Assembly (NCBI GenBank): GCA_002633025.1
Contig: NMRB01000292.1
Span: 127,720 to 191,719, forward strand
Direction: 5' to 3'
Source: Notospermus geniculatus
Taxonomy: Eukaryota > Nemertea > Pilidiophora > Heteronemertea > Lineidae
Length of the DNA: 64,000 bases
The translations under genes were made by a program, and so were the position numbers. Position 1 is the first letter of the stretch, and the number at the start of each line of letters is the position of its first letter. The notes under the pieces were generated by a model. That model searched no databases. It saw only the letters and a list, made by a program, of their open reading frames with translations, and was not told where the DNA came from. Shown piece after piece: positions 62,151 to 64,000 of the stretch.

Positions 62151-62612
62151 CAATACACGCTTTCACATCTCGCACGATCGCAGTGCCTCTAGTAGGATTT
62201 TCAATGGCCACTTCCGTTTTCAACCTCACTACCAGGAGTCCCCAAAAACAGAGCACAGAAGGCGACACACAAAATGATATAACAACCGAAGTCGTCCTCC
62301 AGAAAGTTTGCAAATTTTCGACCCCAACCGGGGTCTTCTTCAGGCTGGCATTTTCAAGTCGAGCTACCAGAAGTACTACCAGGAGAGGGGGAAAAATTTC
62401 CTGGATCAAGGTTGAATTGCGCGCATTGGTCCCAATGCCGCCACCAGGGGATGGATCCTTGGTGGCGGTATCGGTAACCAACACGTGTTTTTCAACCTCG
62501 ATCTAGGAAATATTTGCCTTACTCCTGGTAGTGAGGTTGAAAACGGAAGTGGCCGTTGAAAATTCGACTACGGGCGCTGCGATCGTGTGTGATGTGAAAT
62601 CAGTGTATTGCA
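62151..62612. mobile_element. Foldback element with about 90-bp inverted arms
   Basis: Left 62151-62240 (GCAATACAC...CACGATCGCAGTGCCTCTAG ... CCACTTCCGTTTTCAACCTC, ACTACCAGGAGT) is mirrored at 62520-62612. The interior carries the stem-loop repeat copy 2 and CACCAGGGGATGGATCCTTG, GTGGCGG. Confidence 0.85.
62267..62345 (-). repeat. Stem-loop repeat with hammerhead-like core, copy 2
   Basis: Minus strand CTGAAGAAGACCCCGGTTGG, GGTCGAAAATTTGC, then GACGACTTCGG and ATATCATTTTGTGTGTCG. Same stem (GACCCC/GGGGTC) as copy 1, loop GGTT instead of GAAT. Confidence 0.7.
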
Positions 62613-62731
62613 AGAAAGAAGTGCTGTGGGTTTATCGTAATGGAGGCATTATGATTTTCAACAGACTCACAGTAGGCTCGTATTCAAGCTGAGCCTGGCA
62701 TTAGTGACAGCCTTTGAAATTGGATTGCTTG

Positions 62732-62809
62732 CTTATCGGAGTTGGAGGAAGAGAAAAGTATCCTGAGAGTCTTATCGGAGTCGGAGGAAGCGAAACGTAT
62801 CCTGAGAGT
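62732..62809 (+). repeat. 39-bp tandem duplication, 2 copies
   Basis: CTTATCGGAGT(T/C)GGAGGAAG(A/C)GAAA(A/C)GTATCCTGAGAGT twice in succession, three differences. Confidence 0.9.
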
Positions 62810-62920
62810 CGAGCGGGAGGATAAGAAAGACAAGGCATAAAAACTGTACTTTTATTGGTGCAATAGATCTGCACGAAAGGCAGGCAAAGAGCAAATCAGA
62901 ATCTCTTATCCTTCTTTCTT

Positions 62921-63020
62921 TGAGGAGCCTTGATAGCTGAGTGGTTATCACGCCCACTTACGTAGCAAGCGGCACGTCCCAGTTCGATTCCTAGACCATG
63001 ATAGGAATAATCGTCCCTTT
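62921..63020 (+). mobile_element. SINE-A head, body missing
   Basis: TGAGGAGCCTTGATAGCTGA, GTGGTTATCACGCCCACTTA, box B CCAGTTCGATTCCTAG, then lost after ATAGGAATAATCGTCCC. Confidence 0.85.
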
Positions 63021-63100
63021 AGCTATTGTTTGTAGGGCAGAACACAAAAGGTTAAAGTGGACCTTTGAGTTAAGGAGGCCTCTATAATTACCCCACATAG

Positions 63101-63235
63101 GCACAAGGTACAAGGTGCCATACTCCCATGCAATAGACTGAAGAGCCAGGGATGATCCCATATAGCCTGGGCTAGATTTGAACCCAGGACCTGCTGCTTT
63201 CTAAGCGGACGTGATATGGGCTATTATGGCTCCTC
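63101..63235 (-). mobile_element. SINE-A 5' part, inverted relative to the head at 62.9 kb
   Basis: Minus strand TTGAGGAGCCATAATAGC, box B CCTGGGTTCAAATCTAGCCC, ATATGGGATCATCCCTGGCT, then ATGGGAGTATGGCACCTTGT, ACCTTGTG; ends before the AAGGGCAAG block. Confidence 0.85.
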
Positions 63236-64000
63236 AAGAAAAGTCCTAATCAAGAAACCCAAGAAAAGTTCTACTCATTTTGCTCCCAGCACGGTTCCAT
63301 TCAAATTGTGTTCAGTCCATGCTAATCTGATATAGCTGACCATTTATCCTCAGGAATCATTTTTGATTGAATTTTGCCAAGCGAAATCCGTCCAAGGCAG
63401 AAAATTACTGGAAGACTTCATCGCACGATCAGTCTTTCTGCTGCAAGAGAACGTCGTCCATGGGAAAAAACGTCAGAGTCAGAGCGGCCAAGTCAATACA
63501 GAGATAATCTATTTGAAAGTGACCAATGAAATCACGACATTCTGGCTTCAAGGCATTTTTATCTGGGAATACGATTTGCGACGAAACCAGCTGATTCAAT
63601 AACAGGAAGGCCGTCCTGGCGAAGCTTTTAGTGACTTACGCTAAGACCGTTGTCTTGGTCTTGTTTCGTGTCCGAGGAATAAAAAAACAGCACGATTGAT
63701 TGGCTGTGAGGTTCGGTGTTCTGAGAAAAAACACCAGATGAATGGGAGCCATGTTTTTTACACCCGTTTGGACAATGTACTCTAAGTGATCTCGCAAGCA
63801 GTAAGACCTGATGCTGCATCTAAGAGGGAAGGAGATGAAACAGGCTGAAGAAATGTCATACATGTTGAGTAGTGACAGCATGGAACAAGCTCAAAACTAT
63901 CATTCAGTTCTCCAGCAGTTGTCCTGAACAACAAGATCAAGCAGCAGGTACCACCAGTGAGAGAGGATGCAAGAGCAGGCAGTGCCCCTCTCAAACTCAA
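63236..64000. other. Unassigned right edge
   Basis: Several overlapping short frames on both strands, none with recognisable motifs. No NOS1AP exon or repeat seen. Confidence 0.5.

Larger units (their letters stand above)
10191..64000 (-). other. NOS1AP: Putative giant NOS1AP intron (more than 53.8 kb)
   Basis: The exon at 10098-10190 starts in mid-PTB domain, so at least one upstream coding exon ([12 protein letters not shown]-type and AKYVGSLD-type) must lie to the right. I looked for these on the minus strand and saw none, and saw no other gene. The span is therefore most simply one intron that leaves the window. Vertebrate NOS1AP also has very large 5' introns. A missed short or diverged exon cannot be excluded without alignment. 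Confidence 0.6.

Noticed and set aside
10831-63235. tRNA genes suggested by many box A and box B motifs
   Set aside because: Heads lack a complete acceptor stem and continue into SINE bodies; each belongs to a repeat family.

Overview
The window is animal nuclear DNA. It contains no operons, no ribosome binding sites and no long reading frames. The genes are split into small exons bounded by GT/AG splice sites, and most of the rest is short interspersed repeats, miniature inverted-repeat transposons and minisatellites. The only gene I can support is on the minus strand at the left end: five consecutive coding exons between 1148 and 10190 (a possible sixth at 210-250) of an orthologue of NOS1AP/CAPON, the phosphotyrosine-binding (PTB/PID) adaptor of neuronal nitric oxide synthase. 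The exons splice in frame with consistent phases. The protein is close to vertebrate NOS1AP in the PTB core and different in the linker. With the tRNA-derived SINE load, this suggests a non-vertebrate bilaterian, probably a marine invertebrate; I cannot name the species.

Layout. Reading the gene from right to left: 10098-10190, 6401-6459, 3858-3966 and 1715-1853 encode the middle and end of the PTB domain, and 1148-1284 encodes an acidic/Gln linker. The amino-terminal PTB exons are not visible, so 10191-64000 is best read as one large intron (more than 53.8 kb). The 3' exons lie off the left edge.

The intron is a dense repeat landscape. SINE-A (class I tRNA-like head, about 270 bp) has 17 full or partial copies on both strands. 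SINE-B (about 270 bp) has six copies, all on the plus strand, antisense to the gene. SINE-C has a class II tRNA-like head, but its body is homologous to that of SINE-A. A set of SINE-D-type heads also occurs. Palindromic MITE-like families include MITE-1 (six copies), MITE-2, MITE-3, a TTAA-type element, a 418-bp long-TIR element with a perfect 8-bp target duplication, several CAG...CTG-ended elements and a CRE-rich palindrome. Minisatellites have periods of 30, 37, 48, about 60, 70, 85, 117 and 150 bp, and there is an exact 90-bp tandem duplication.

Most notable: the phase-verified NOS1AP exons; a 13-unit array whose repeat carries a perfect DR0 nuclear-receptor site; SINE-A and SINE-C with swapped tRNA heads on a common body; the one-sided orientation of SINE-B; and a two-copy stem-loop repeat with a hammerhead-like core near 61.4-62.3 kb. 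No intact tRNA, rRNA, autonomous transposase or reverse transcriptase gene was found.
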